A DNA stretch of 64,000 nucleotides, from assembly GCF_008802405.1 (NCBI RefSeq), contig NZ_VZDO01000007.1, positions 1 to 64,000 on the forward strand, read 5' to 3'. Below, in pieces: positions 54,635 to 62,967 of the stretch (position 1 is the first letter of the stretch; every line of letters begins with the position of its first letter). The stretch is from Plantimonas leprariae. GTDB taxonomy: Bacteria > Pseudomonadota > Alphaproteobacteria > Rhizobiales > Rhizobiaceae. A model generated the notes under the pieces. It saw nothing but the letters and a program-made list of their open reading frames with translations, was not told where the DNA came from and made no database searches. A program made the translations under genes and the position numbers.

Positions 54635-55219
54635 TTGCGCTCCCTGATCCTGCTTCTCGCGGCGGTGGCGATCGCGCTCGGCCTCGGCGGCTGGTCCGCC
54701 CGCCGGGCGCTCGGCTCCGGCGCCGGCTCCAGCAGCATCGCCATCGGCGTCTGGCGGGCGGACCCCCTCGCCGGCTCGGCGGATGCCAGCCCCTACGAGA
54801 AGGCGCGCCTGTCGCAGATCGGCGACCTGACGCTCGGCATCGGCGAAGGCATCCAGTTCAAGACCTTCACGGACGGCTCCGGCGCGCCGTTGCGCCGCGA
54901 GTGCTCATACGAGCTTTCCGGCGGCCTGCCGCTCGCCCGCGTCTGGACGCTCGCGGCCTTCACGCCGGACGGCCGCCTCGTCCAGCCGGGCGACGGCCGG
55001 CCCGGGTGGCTGGTCTCCCGCAACCTCCTGCGTCGCGAGGACAACGTGGTCGTCGTCGCGGCCAGCGCGGAGGCGCGCCCCGGCAACTGGCTGGCGCTTT
55101 CCGGCACCGGGTCCTTCGCGCTGGTGCTGACGCTCTACGACACGCCGGCTTCCACCTCCAGCGGCGTCGGCGGGGTCGAGCTCCTGAAGGTCGAGCGGAA
55201 GGCCTGCACCGGTGTTTAA
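54635..55219 (+). CDS. DUF1214 domain protein
   Basis: A 194-residue membrane-anchored protein: N-terminal helix (LILLLAAVAIALGLGGW), then a DUF1214 beta domain (GIGVWRADPLAG-like start, LRRECSYELSGGLPLARVWTLAAF, GNWLALSGTGSFALVLTLYD). Function unknown. It starts with TTG 13 bases after the PBP stop and overlaps its DUF1254 partner by 8 bases. Confidence 0.82.
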   Translation: MRSLILLLAAVAIALGLGGWSARRALGSGAGSSSIAIGVWRADPLAGSADASPYEKARLSQIGDLTLGIGEGIQFKTFTDGSGAPLRRECSYELSGGLPLARVWTLAAFTPDGRLVQPGDGRPGWLVSRNLLRREDNVVVVAASAEARPGNWLALSGTGSFALVLTLYDTPASTSSGVGGVELLKVERKACTGV

Positions 55220-55823
55220 GGTCTTCGCCACGCTGCTCGCCGGGCTCGTCGGCGCGGCGATCGTCCACATCTGCGTGGTGTTCGCGATGCCGGCGCTTGC
55301 CTCCAATAATTCCTGGGGGCGGCTCGGCCAGCTCGGGCCGATGTTCGGCGTCGTGCGTATCGATCCCCAGCGCACGCAGGCGACGGGCGGCGACGATGGC
55401 GGTTCCGGACGTCGCGCCTTCGCCTTCGTCGACCCGGCCTTCGTCACCGCGAGCTGCCGTTTCGACCTGGAGGACGGTCCGGTGCGGCTGACGAGCGATG
55501 CGCCGGCGAGCTTCTGGTCGGCCTCCATCTATACGCGGCGCGGCGACAACGTCTATTCGATCAACGACCGCTCCTCCGTTGGCGGCCGGTTCGATCTCCT
55601 CGTCGGTTCTTCGGAGCAACTCGTGGATACCAAGGCGACCTCGCCCGATCCGAACGAGACGATGATCCCGGTCGAGTTCGCCGAGACCGAAGGCTACATG
55701 ACGATCCGCGCGCTGGTGGACGACGAGAGCGTCAGGCCGGAAGCGGACGCCTTCCTGCGCGGCCTGAAATGCGCCACCGCCGACGAAGCGGCGGCATCCG
55801 GCGACGGGCAGCCTGCGGATTAG
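55212..55823 (+). CDS. DUF1254 domain protein
   Basis: A 203-residue protein with an N-terminal membrane helix (FATLLAGLVGAAIVHICVVF) and a DUF1254 domain, the standard companion of DUF1214 in rhizobia. GTG start. Its TAG stop is at the junction with the MITE-like element: the last two bases of the left TTA plus the first G of the element. An empty site would also read TAG, so the protein is unchanged by the insertion. Confidence 0.8.
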   Translation: MFKVFATLLAGLVGAAIVHICVVFAMPALASNNSWGRLGQLGPMFGVVRIDPQRTQATGGDDGGSGRRAFAFVDPAFVTASCRFDLEDGPVRLTSDAPASFWSASIYTRRGDNVYSINDRSSVGGRFDLLVGSSEQLVDTKATSPDPNETMIPVEFAETEGYMTIRALVDDESVRPEADAFLRGLKCATADEAAASGDGQPAD

Positions 55824-55987
55824 AGGCTGTCTGGAAAGTCCCCGGCGGAGGGCTGGCGAGGGATTTTCGTCGCTTCGCGCGGAGCCGAACGCAGTCGATG
55901 CCGGCGGCATCGGCGAGGCTCGGCGACGAAGCGGACGGCGGAAAGACCCGCCAGACCGACCCGGCCGACTTTCCAGACAGCCTCTTA
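55820..55987. mobile_element. MITE-like element with 18-bp inverted ends and TTA duplication
   Basis: Perfect 18-bp terminal inverted repeats (GAGGCTGTCTGGAAAGTC at 55823-55840; its complement at 55967-55984) bound a 162-bp unit flanked on both sides by TTA. The interior is itself largely palindromic (TTCGTCGC/GCGACGAA and CGATGCCG/CGGCATCG), so the RNA or single strand would fold into one long hairpin. No transposase is encoded. TTA duplications and such ends fit a non-autonomous relative of an IS5-group element. Confidence 0.75.
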
Positions 55988-56298
55988 GGCGTGGCGCTGG
56001 GCCGAGGGCGGCGCATCGACCACCGCCGCGACCAGAACCTCGCGCCTTATGCAGGGCAGGATCACGATCGACGCCGAGGGGCGCGATATCGGGGCATTTT
56101 GCGAGGGACGCGCCGCGAAGCGGTCCGGAAAACGGAGAACCGTTGCCATATCGGGGCTTTCGTTGGGCTCGACGTTGCGTTTCGCGACTATCCCGGCGCG
56201 ACCTTTCCTGAAGCTTAGAAAACCGCACCAAGGTTAACAGTCCGCTAACGCTTGCCGCGCCATCATGCGCGTGCCCATCCCGATCGACCCGGATCCCC
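55988..56298. other. Intergenic region before the DUF2336 gene
   Basis: About 310 bases without a credible gene. A word ATATCGGGGC occurs twice (around 56090 and 56150). The right end carries a CtrA-like box at 56234-56249 and the leader of the DUF2336 gene. Confidence 0.4.
56234..56249 (+). promoter_or_regulatory. CtrA-type box, one mismatch, upstream of the DUF2336 gene
   Basis: TTAA-CAGTCCG-CTAAC fits TTAA-N7-TTAAC with one mismatch, 50 bp upstream of the ATG at 56299, a good promoter position. Confidence 0.4.
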
Positions 56299-57414
56299 AT
56301 GACGGACGCAAGCCCGCGCATCTTCCGAAACCTGGAGAAATCCGGGGGCCGGGACAGCTTCGACGACATCGTGCTTGCAGCTGTCGCCGACTACGCCGCG
56401 CTGGAGCGCCCGTCCGCGGCGCAGTCGCGCGACTTCGGCCGCCTGGTCGCCCCGCTCTACGACAGGACCGCGGCGGAAACGCGCCGCCGGCTGGCCGCCG
56501 CGCTGTCTCCCAGCCCAGCCCTCCCCCGGGTGCTGGTCGAAAAGCTCCTCGCCGAACCCGCCGCCGTAGCCGCGCCGTTCCTCCTCGCGAGCCCACTGTT
56601 GACGCCGGAAGACCTTGCCGCCCTCGCCGTTCGGCGCGATCCCGGCCTGAAGAAGATCCTGAAGGCGCGCAACGCACCGCCGAAGTCGGAGAAGCCGGCG
56701 ACCTCGCGCCGCCGTAAGACGGTATCCCCCGCAACCGCACCGGATGCCGCAGCGCCCGTTGCGCCGCGCCGCCTGTCGTCCGCCCGGCAGACCGCGCTGC
56801 TTTCCGCCGGCACGCCCGAACCAGCGCCGAGCCTGGCGAACCTTGCCCCGGCCGTCGCGGCATCGCTGCCGACCGTACCGGAGCCGCAATCCGCCGAGGA
56901 GGCGCTGGCCCTCCTTCGCAAGCTGGTGCTATCGGGCCGGCCGCGCGCCGCCGCTCGGGTGCCCGCCCCCGCTCCCTCTCCAGCCGCCCGCACCGACCTG
57001 ATGGGCTTCGCGCTCGCCCGCGACGCGGAGGGCTTCCATTCGCTGCTCGCCAACAAGCTGCTGCTCGGCCCGGAAGCCTTGGCGACGATCCGCGCCGACA
57101 GGAGTGGCCGCGAACTGGCGGCCGCGCTGAAGGCCACCGGCGCCGAGCGCGCCGACGCGCTCACCATGCTGATGATGCTGAACGAGGAGCTCGGTTCGGA
57201 CGTCGCGGCGTTCGAAACGATGGGCGCCTTCTACGGCTCGCTCGACGCCTCGGAATGCGCCGCCCGCTTCGATGTCGGCCGCATGCCCGTCACGCCCGCG
57301 CTGCAGCCCACCCATGTCGAAACCGAAGCGCCGCATCGCGCCGAACCCCGCAGGGTGTTCGGCCGCCGGATCTCGCTGCCGGCCGGCGTCGAGCGCCGCC
57401 GCCGCAACCCCTGA
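56299..57414 (+). CDS. DUF2336 domain protein
   Basis: A 371-residue cytoplasmic protein. Residues about 15-130 form a helical, HEAT-like DUF2336 domain (ALERPSAAQSRDFGRLVAPLYD, PRVLVEKLLAEPAAVAAPFLLASPLLTPEDL); a Pro/Ala-rich linker follows and a second helical block fills 240-340. The family is alphaproteobacterial and of unknown function. A CtrA-like box upstream hints at cell-cycle control. Confidence 0.75.
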   Translation: MTDASPRIFRNLEKSGGRDSFDDIVLAAVADYAALERPSAAQSRDFGRLVAPLYDRTAAETRRRLAAALSPSPALPRVLVEKLLAEPAAVAAPFLLASPLLTPEDLAALAVRRDPGLKKILKARNAPPKSEKPATSRRRKTVSPATAPDAAAPVAPRRLSSARQTALLSAGTPEPAPSLANLAPAVAASLPTVPEPQSAEEALALLRKLVLSGRPRAAARVPAPAPSPAARTDLMGFALARDAEGFHSLLANKLLLGPEALATIRADRSGRELAAALKATGAERADALTMLMMLNEELGSDVAAFETMGAFYGSLDASECAARFDVGRMPVTPALQPTHVETEAPHRAEPRRVFGRRISLPAGVERRRRNP

Positions 57415-57419
57415 AACGA

Positions 57420-57758
57420 TCAGCCGTCGTCGCCGACGACGGCAAGGAAGTCGTCCGGCGCGAGGTCCTCGATCTCGACCACCCAGAAGTCCGGATCGAA
57501 CCGCGCCTCGCGCTCCAGCCGCGCCGCCACGGCCGCATCGTCGATGGCGCTTTCGCGCATGAAGCGGCGCCCGCCGTCGTCGGCGGCGAAGCTCTGCACG
57601 GCCGGCCCGAACAGCGTCACCGCGCCGCCGCGCGCCCGCGAGATCACGAAGATCGCCCCGGCCGCTTCCGCTCCCTTCCGGACGACGGCCGCGAAGCCGC
57701 CCGCACCGAAGGCCCGCCGCACGAGTTGCGCGACGAAGAGTTCGGAGGTGATCCTCAA
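57420..57758 (-). CDS. DUF1491 family protein
   Basis: A 112-residue protein matching DUF1491: MRITSELFVAQLVRRAF at the start, GAIFVISRARGG in the middle and DPDFWVVEIED near the end. Function unknown. It overlaps the upstream peptidoglycan-binding gene by 4 bases (ATGA) and is converged upon by the DUF2336 gene. Confidence 0.88.
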   Translation of the reverse strand: MRITSELFVAQLVRRAFGAGGFAAVVRKGAEAAGAIFVISRARGGAVTLFGPAVQSFAADDGGRRFMRESAIDDAAVAARLEREARFDPDFWVVEIEDLAPDDFLAVVGDDG

Positions 57759-58540
57759 CGGTGCGACGCGCCGACCGCCTTCAGCTTCGACAGCACCGTC
57801 TCGTCCGGTACGCCGGTGACGCGCAGTCCCTGCATCGCCTGGAAGTTGCGGATCGCCGCTTCCGTGCGGCTGCCCATCACGCCGTCGGCTTCGAGCTCGG
57901 CGATCTTCGCCGAGTTCAGCCCCTCCTGGATGCGCCGGACGAGGTCGCGGTTCGGCCGGTCCGCAGCCGGCGGCGCAGCGACGCTCGCGGGTGCCGCATC
58001 GCTCGCCGTGCCCGTCTCGACATCGTCGAGGCTGGCGACGCGGCGGTCGTCCGTGCCGCGCGTCTCACCATCGCCGCGCATCGCGGCAAGCAGCCGCGGC
58101 GAAGCCTCGCCGTCCACGCCGAGGCCGTGGTCGCTCTGATAGGATCGGATCGCGGCGGAGGTCGCAGGCCCCGGCCGGCCGTCCACTGGCAGCCCGTAAT
58201 AGCCGGCCTCCGCCAGCGCAGTCTGCACCTCGACGACGAGTGGCACCGACAAGCCGCCGGGCGCCGCGTCGTTGCCGGCGACCGGCGCGGACGCCGCGCC
58301 CGGCCGCGTTGCCAGCAGCGGGTGCATGTGCCGGCCCGTCTGCGCCGTCAGCGCGTTGGTCGCGAGGATGCCGAAGAAGGCGGCGAAGGCCGCGAGGCTC
58401 GCCGACGTCGCCGGCCGCCGCGCGATCGGCCGCGCCGCGGCCACGGCGAGCCGCGCGACGCCGGCCAGCGCGCGAGGGCCCGCCTTACGCCGTGCGACGG
58501 GCTTCCGGGATCGGGAGTTGGGTTTCCTGGTGTCTCGCAT
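57755..58540 (-). CDS. Peptidoglycan-binding (PG_binding_1) membrane protein
   Basis: A 261-residue protein with a basic N-terminus, one transmembrane helix (about 48-66, LAAFAAFFGILATNALTA) and two PG_binding_1 modules: LVVEVQTALAEAGYYGLPVDG and LVRRIQEGLNSAKIAELEADG, each with the typical helix-turn pattern. Probably anchored in the inner membrane and binding the wall. It begins inside the end of the kinase gene (56-bp overlap). Confidence 0.85.
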   Translation of the reverse strand: MRDTRKPNSRSRKPVARRKAGPRALAGVARLAVAAARPIARRPATSASLAAFAAFFGILATNALTAQTGRHMHPLLATRPGAASAPVAGNDAAPGGLSVPLVVEVQTALAEAGYYGLPVDGRPGPATSAAIRSYQSDHGLGVDGEASPRLLAAMRGDGETRGTDDRRVASLDDVETGTASDAAPASVAAPPAADRPNRDLVRRIQEGLNSAKIAELEADGVMGSRTEAAIRNFQAMQGLRVTGVPDETVLSKLKAVGASHR

Positions 58541-60260
58541 GCCTGAGCGCTACGACTCTCTTCGTGGATTCATTCTGCTCGACGGCGGCGTCGCAGTCGA
58601 GGCTCAAGGTGACGTCGACCGTGGTTCCGCGGCCGGGCTCGCTGGCAACGCGCATCGCGCCGCGATGCAGTTCGGCGAAGCCCTTGACCAGCGACAGGCC
58701 GAGCCCGGTGCCGGGATAGCGGCGGGTCAGGCCGGCCGACCCTTGCGTGAACGGCTGGCCGAGGCGCGGCAGTTCGCTCGCCTCGATGCCGATCCCGGTA
58801 TCGGCGACGGTGATGCGCATCAGGTCGCCCGCTTCCCGCACCGTCACGCTCACTTCGCCGCCGTCGGTGAACTTCACGGCGTTGGCGAGGAGGTTGAGGA
58901 TGATCTGCTGGACGGCCCGGCGATCCGCCACGAGCCAGCCCGACGCGCAGTCGTTCCGCGCGCTCAGGGCCAATCCCTTGCGCTCGGCTTCGCAGCGCAC
59001 CGTCGCCAGCGCCGCGTCGAGCACGGCGGCGATATGGAAGCGCTCCGTCACCAGCTCGTATCGGCCGGCCTCGATCTTCGAGATGTCGAGGAGCCCGTTC
59101 ACCACGCCGAGCAGGTGCTCGCCGGATTGCCGGATGAGGCCGACATATTCCTTCTGCCGCGGATCGCGGAAATCCCCGAACATCTCCCGGTCGAGCACGT
59201 CCGAGAAGCCGATGATGGCGTTCAGCGGCGTCCGCAGCTCGTGGCTGACCATGGCGAGGAAGCTGCTTTTCGCTTCGGATGCAGCCGTCGCCGCTTCCAG
59301 CGCCGCTTCGAGATCGCGCGATGCCTCCGCCGTCTCGTGCGGCGCGATCGCGCAGGCCGCGCGGATCGCGACGAGCGCCGCCCCGTCGCGGACGGCCCGC
59401 AGTTCCACCCGCCGCTCGGCGAAGCCGCCCGCCGCGGCATCCCAGAGCCGCACCTCGCAGCCGGCGCGCGCCGCGCCGGCGCGGACCTCGCCGAAGGCCG
59501 AAAGGTAGCGCACTCGGTCGCCGACATGGACGAGCGACAGGGCGAACGGCAGGCGGTCGCTGCGGAGCCGTTCGCCGAAGAGGCGCGTCGCCTCGTCGGA
59601 GGCATCGACCAGTTCGCCGTCCGGCGCGAAGCGGACGACGGCGGAAGCGTCATCGTCCTCGCCCACGGCCTCGTCGCTCGCCGCGTGCCGCGGCTTCCGG
59701 CGCAGGAGCCGCGCGACCTGCAGCGCGAGGCAGCCGCACGCCGCCACGGCCGCGCCGAGCGTCACCCCCGGCGACGGAGCGCCGGACGAGACGCCGAAGG
59801 CGGTCGTCGCGAGAAGCAAGCAGAGCGCGAGGCTCGCGATGCCGAAGCATGTCCAGAACAGGTTGCGCCGGCCGGACAGGACCGCTTCCATCGGCACGAC
59901 CGGGAGCAGCCACAGGAGCGGCGAGGCCACCCCGCCGGTCGAGACGGCGGCGAGCGCGACGAGCAACGTTCCGCCGGCGACGGCCGCCCCCACCACCGCG
60001 TCGAACGCGCCGGAGGCCGCCAGCGCGGCCAGCGCCAGGCAGCCGCCGGACGCGACCGCGGCGAGAATCGCGACGCCCGAATGCTCGAAGACGAAGCCGG
60101 CGAGCGGAATACCGAGCGCGCTCGCCAGTCCCGCCGCCCACAAGACGGCCATCAGCCCGGCGAGGCGGCGGCGTTCGTCCCCATCGCGGACACGGTCGGA
60201 GACGATGGCGTCGAAGCGCGCCATCATGCCGTTCCGGAGCGCGTGAATGGGGATCCTCAA
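58485..60260 (-). CDS. divJ: Sensor histidine kinase, DivJ-like
   Basis: A 591-residue kinase. About six transmembrane helices fill residues 30-195 without a large periplasmic domain, a short PAS-like linker follows, then HisKA with His in MVSHELRTPLNAIIGFSDVL and VNGLLDISKIEAGRYEL, and HATPase_c with NLLANAVKFTDGG, DTGIGI and GTGLGLSLV. Multi-helix input plus this HisKA type is the layout of DivJ, the DivK kinase. The TTG at 60260 is chosen for a near-ideal GGGAGG six bases upstream and because the following RIPIHALRN reads as protein; ATGs at 60227/60224 lack a good site. Confidence 0.65.
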   Translation of the reverse strand: MRIPIHALRNGMMARFDAIVSDRVRDGDERRRLAGLMAVLWAAGLASALGIPLAGFVFEHSGVAILAAVASGGCLALAALAASGAFDAVVGAAVAGGTLLVALAAVSTGGVASPLLWLLPVVPMEAVLSGRRNLFWTCFGIASLALCLLLATTAFGVSSGAPSPGVTLGAAVAACGCLALQVARLLRRKPRHAASDEAVGEDDDASAVVRFAPDGELVDASDEATRLFGERLRSDRLPFALSLVHVGDRVRYLSAFGEVRAGAARAGCEVRLWDAAAGGFAERRVELRAVRDGAALVAIRAACAIAPHETAEASRDLEAALEAATAASEAKSSFLAMVSHELRTPLNAIIGFSDVLDREMFGDFRDPRQKEYVGLIRQSGEHLLGVVNGLLDISKIEAGRYELVTERFHIAAVLDAALATVRCEAERKGLALSARNDCASGWLVADRRAVQQIILNLLANAVKFTDGGEVSVTVREAGDLMRITVADTGIGIEASELPRLGQPFTQGSAGLTRRYPGTGLGLSLVKGFAELHRGAMRVASEPGRGTTVDVTLSLDCDAAVEQNESTKRVVALRHARHQETQLPIPEARRTA

Positions 60261-60620
60261 ACGCTTCCTCCCGCTGCCCGACGCCTTGCCGCATACTCGT
60301 TGCGATCCGGCGGCGCGGCAGGGCAGACCCATGCCGGCGAACGCCCGTTCGCGTGGTCCGAACTATGGCGGGAACGTTTCAAGGAAGGCTTAAGCGTGAC
60401 CGCCGCCGAACCTGGAGCGACGTGGCCTTCACCATGGGAGGCACGCACTGTCGCCGGCCGATCGAACCTTTCGATTCCGTTGCGATCGTGCCTCGCATTC
60501 GATTCGAATTGCGCGCCGCGTTTGAACGCCGGCTTGGGCACCGCTATGTCATGGTCCGGTGGTTCGGGCAGGATCGCGACCGCGATGCCCGAGCCACAGG
60601 GAATCAAGGACGTCGTCGGC
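60261..60620. other. Divergent intergenic region
   Basis: About 360 bases between the DivJ-like gene and the DUF5330 gene. It must contain both promoters. I see no RNA gene, terminator, box of the CtrA type or credible reading frame. Confidence 0.4.
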
Positions 60621-61094
60621 ATGATCCGCTTCGTTTTGAAATCGGCGCTGGCCCTCGGCCTCGTCGCCATGATCGTGCCGCTCGGCGCGCCGTCGAACGG
60701 CGACGGGCCGGGGCTCGACCTCTTCGGCGTCGCGAACGGCGTCCGGGAAGCGGCGGCTGACCTTGGCGGCTTCTGCACCCGTGCGCCCGCCGCCTGCGAG
60801 GCGGGGCGCGAGGTCGTGGTCTTCGCCGGCGAGCGCATCGAGACAGGCCTCCGGATCGGCTACGGCTATCTGAACGAGCATCTCGCGACGCCGCAGCCCC
60901 CGTCTTCCGAACCGGTGGTCGCGGCCGAGGATACGCGTCCCGATCCGGTGACGACCGGCGCGGTGGAACCGCCGGCCGGCCCCCGCCCCTACACGCCGCC
61001 GCGCCCGCTTGCGCCGCAAACGGTCGCCGAGACCGCCGTGCATACGCTCGCCCGGCAGACCGTCGCGATCCCGACGCCCGCGCCGCGCGGCTGA
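60621..61094 (+). CDS. DUF5330 family exported protein
   Basis: A 157-residue protein with a signal/anchor helix (FVLKSALALGLVAMIVPLG), a short domain with two cysteines (DLGGFCTRAPAACEAGREV) typical of DUF5330, and a long Pro/Ala-rich tail. Function unknown; found across Hyphomicrobiales. Confidence 0.75.
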   Translation: MIRFVLKSALALGLVAMIVPLGAPSNGDGPGLDLFGVANGVREAAADLGGFCTRAPAACEAGREVVVFAGERIETGLRIGYGYLNEHLATPQPPSSEPVVAAEDTRPDPVTTGAVEPPAGPRPYTPPRPLAPQTVAETAVHTLARQTVAIPTPAPRG

Positions 61095-61163
61095 CGCCCC
61101 GCCGCCGAATGCCTATATGGAGGCTCGGCCGGATGGTTCGGCCGCCTTCATGTTCGGAATGCC

Positions 61164-61583
61164 ATGCGCGACATCGCTGAGATCGAAGCGGATTTCGAGC
61201 TTCTCGACGATTGGGAAGATCGCTACCGCTACCTGATCGAACTCGGGCGCGAGCTGCCGCCGCTGCCGGAAGCCGCGACCAGCGAGGCGAACAAGGTGCG
61301 CGGCTGCGTCAGCCAGGTCTGGCTTGTCAGCGAGACCGACAGCGGCGCGCCGCCGCGCCTGTTCTTCCAGGGCGAATCGGACGCCCATATCGTCCGCGGC
61401 CTCGTCGCCATCGCGCTCGCGCTGTTCTCCGGGCACACCGCCGCCGAGATCGTCGCGACCGACGCCGAAGCCGCTTTCGCGCGCCTCGGCCTGCAGGAGC
61501 ACCTGACGCCGCAGCGCTCCAATGGCCTGAAGTCGATGGTGAACCGGATCAAGGGCGACGCCCAGGCGGCGATGGCGGCCTGA
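61164..61583 (+). CDS. sufE: Cysteine desulfuration protein SufE
   Basis: Sulfur acceptor for SufS in Fe-S cluster assembly, 139 residues. The acceptor Cys is in NKVRGCVSQVWL near residue 50; LDDWEDRYRYLIELGRELPPLP and the C-terminal LTPQRSNGLKSMVNRIK are family marks. Stand-alone, away from other suf genes. Confidence 0.93.
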   Translation: MRDIAEIEADFELLDDWEDRYRYLIELGRELPPLPEAATSEANKVRGCVSQVWLVSETDSGAPPRLFFQGESDAHIVRGLVAIALALFSGHTAAEIVATDAEAAFARLGLQEHLTPQRSNGLKSMVNRIKGDAQAAMAA

Positions 61584-61608
61584 CCGAAATGGATTTCACG
61601 TGATATTC

Positions 61609-61806
61609 ATGGCTATCGTCGTTCTCGCCGGACTTCTGTGCATCCTCTGGCGAATCCGTTATGAACTGGACTTGAGAAGAATCAACTCCTCTGAGATCGG
61701 CCATCATGCGAACGTAACTGGCGCGCGCAGGAAGGTGGAAATGAGAATATCTCTCACTATTGCTTTCGCTTTCCTGATATTTTTTACATCTTTAATTTTA
61801 GCCTAG
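61609..61806 (+). CDS. Possible small two-helix membrane protein
   Basis: A 65-residue frame with hydrophobic segments at both ends (MAIVVLAGLLCILW and SLTIAFAFLIFFTSLILA) and a basic middle. It lies in an AT-rich patch unlike its neighbours. A GTG three codons upstream is an alternative start. No family recognised. Confidence 0.4.
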   Translation: MAIVVLAGLLCILWRIRYELDLRRINSSEIGHHANVTGARRKVEMRISLTIAFAFLIFFTSLILA

Positions 61807-61849
61807 CAGCATCAGAATTTACTGTATTGCCGTTTATCTAAGAATCTAT

Positions 61850-62353
61850 TTAGCGCCTTCCTTTTGGGCGGCCGTTCGGCGCGGCCCAAGCGCGAATATG
61901 GCCCTCGCGGCCTCCGCCGCGTTGGTCGAACCCATAGTGTCGAGCGAGGGCCGCGAGCCCGGCTTTCAGCAGCAGCTTCGCCGAGCGCGCCGGCCATTGG
62001 CGCTCGCGCTCGACGATCTCCAGCCCTTTCAGGAAGCAGCAGACGTCGAGCACGACGCCGGCGAGTTCCGGCCCGACCGCCCGCACCGCCGCGTCGACCC
62101 GCTTGCGCGCGTCGATCGCCGAATCGGAGAGGTCGCCCGCCCCACGCGCGCCGCCCGAACCGCGCGGACTCGCCTCCCACCGTTGCGTCACGGACGGCTC
62201 CAGCCTACCGCGCGTGAAGTCGAGCCGCAGCCGCTCGCCCGCCATCGCCTCGGCGGGCGCAAGGAACGGTGCGCCGTCCGCACCCTTGCGCGTCGCGAGC
62301 CGGCCGAGCGGCGACTCGGCGGGGTTGAAGCCCGGCATGGCGGCGGCGCTCAC
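61850..62353 (-). CDS. gafZ: DUF6456 protein, candidate GTA anti-terminator GafZ
   Basis: A 167-residue protein: N-terminal part with FNPAESPLGRLATRKGADG, and a C-terminal helical DUF6456 domain (DARKRVDAAVRAVGPELAGV, VVLDVCCFLKGLEIVERERQWPARSAKLLLKAGL, ending ALARHYG). DUF6456 corresponds to the C-terminal half of GafA, the GTA activator of Rhodobacter, and to GafZ of Caulobacter, which works as a transcription anti-terminator. Its ATGA overlap with the DnaA-like HTH gene repeats the gafYZ order. Assignment is by family and gene pairing; activity is inferred. Confidence 0.7.
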   Translation of the reverse strand: MSAAAMPGFNPAESPLGRLATRKGADGAPFLAPAEAMAGERLRLDFTRGRLEPSVTQRWEASPRGSGGARGAGDLSDSAIDARKRVDAAVRAVGPELAGVVLDVCCFLKGLEIVERERQWPARSAKLLLKAGLAALARHYGFDQRGGGREGHIRAWAAPNGRPKGRR

Positions 62354-62760
62354 GTCTCGTCCTCCTCTCCCGCCGTCAGCGACAGGCAGTTCTCCGCGAG
62401 CCGCTCGAGGCCCGAAAGCTTCTCCTCGAACGACCGGTCGTCGCGCCGGTCCTCGATGCGGCGGATCGCGTGCGAGACGCTGGTCCGGTCGCGGCCGAAC
62501 TCCTGCCCGATCACCGCATAGGGCACCTCGAAGATCACCCGCGCCAGATACATCGCGATGTGCCGCGCCTCGCAGCTCGCCGCCACCGAGCGGTTGGGCT
62601 TCTGGATCTCCGCTTCCGGAACCCCGAAGGCGGCGCTGGCGATGCCGCGCGCCACGCGGCAGAGCCGCAGCCGGCGCAGTTCGGCCCGTCGGTCGTCGTC
62701 CCCGCTGCCTGAACGGGCGAAGCCGAAGGCTCGCTCCGGTTCTCGGGGGACGTGGGACAT
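62350..62760 (-). CDS. gafY: DnaA domain IV-like HTH protein, candidate GTA activator GafY
   Basis: A 136-residue DNA-binding protein. Residues about 60-110 resemble DnaA domain IV: CEARHIAMYLARVIFEVPYA, then IGQEFGRDRTSVSHAIRRIE with the DnaA-signature recognition helix. The AAA+ domain of DnaA is absent. It corresponds to the N-terminal half of GafA and to GafY of Caulobacter. ATG 62760 has CGGAG seven bases upstream; an ATG 11 codons earlier (62793) lies only 22 bases from the upstream motif, too close for a leader. Confidence 0.7.
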   Translation of the reverse strand: MSHVPREPERAFGFARSGSGDDDRRAELRRLRLCRVARGIASAAFGVPEAEIQKPNRSVAASCEARHIAMYLARVIFEVPYAVIGQEFGRDRTSVSHAIRRIEDRRDDRSFEEKLSGLERLAENCLSLTAGEEDET

Positions 62761-62814
62761 GAAGAGGCTCCGTCGCTCTGACATGCCGAGCATTACATCC
62801 GGGACGGGTATGTA

Positions 62815-62831
62815 GGATAACTTTCCTATTT
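62815..62831 (-). promoter_or_regulatory. GafY-type 17-base motif upstream of gafYZ
   Basis: AAATAGGAAAGTTATCC on the minus strand, matching the motif at the GTA promoter at 14 of 17 positions including ten consecutive bases. It lies 55 bp upstream of the chosen gafY start. A clear -35/-10 pair next to it was not found. It suggests that the activator controls its own gene. Confidence 0.55.
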
Positions 62832-62967
62832 ACGATGTCGAGTCGTCCACAGGTCGCGGAGGCTCCGGCGGAGTACGCGGTCGCCCGCGCGCCTCCATGC
62901 CCCGGCGGCGCACTTATTCACTCGACTCTTCGCGGCGCGATGCTCCCCCATCGAAAGAGCGGGAGCA

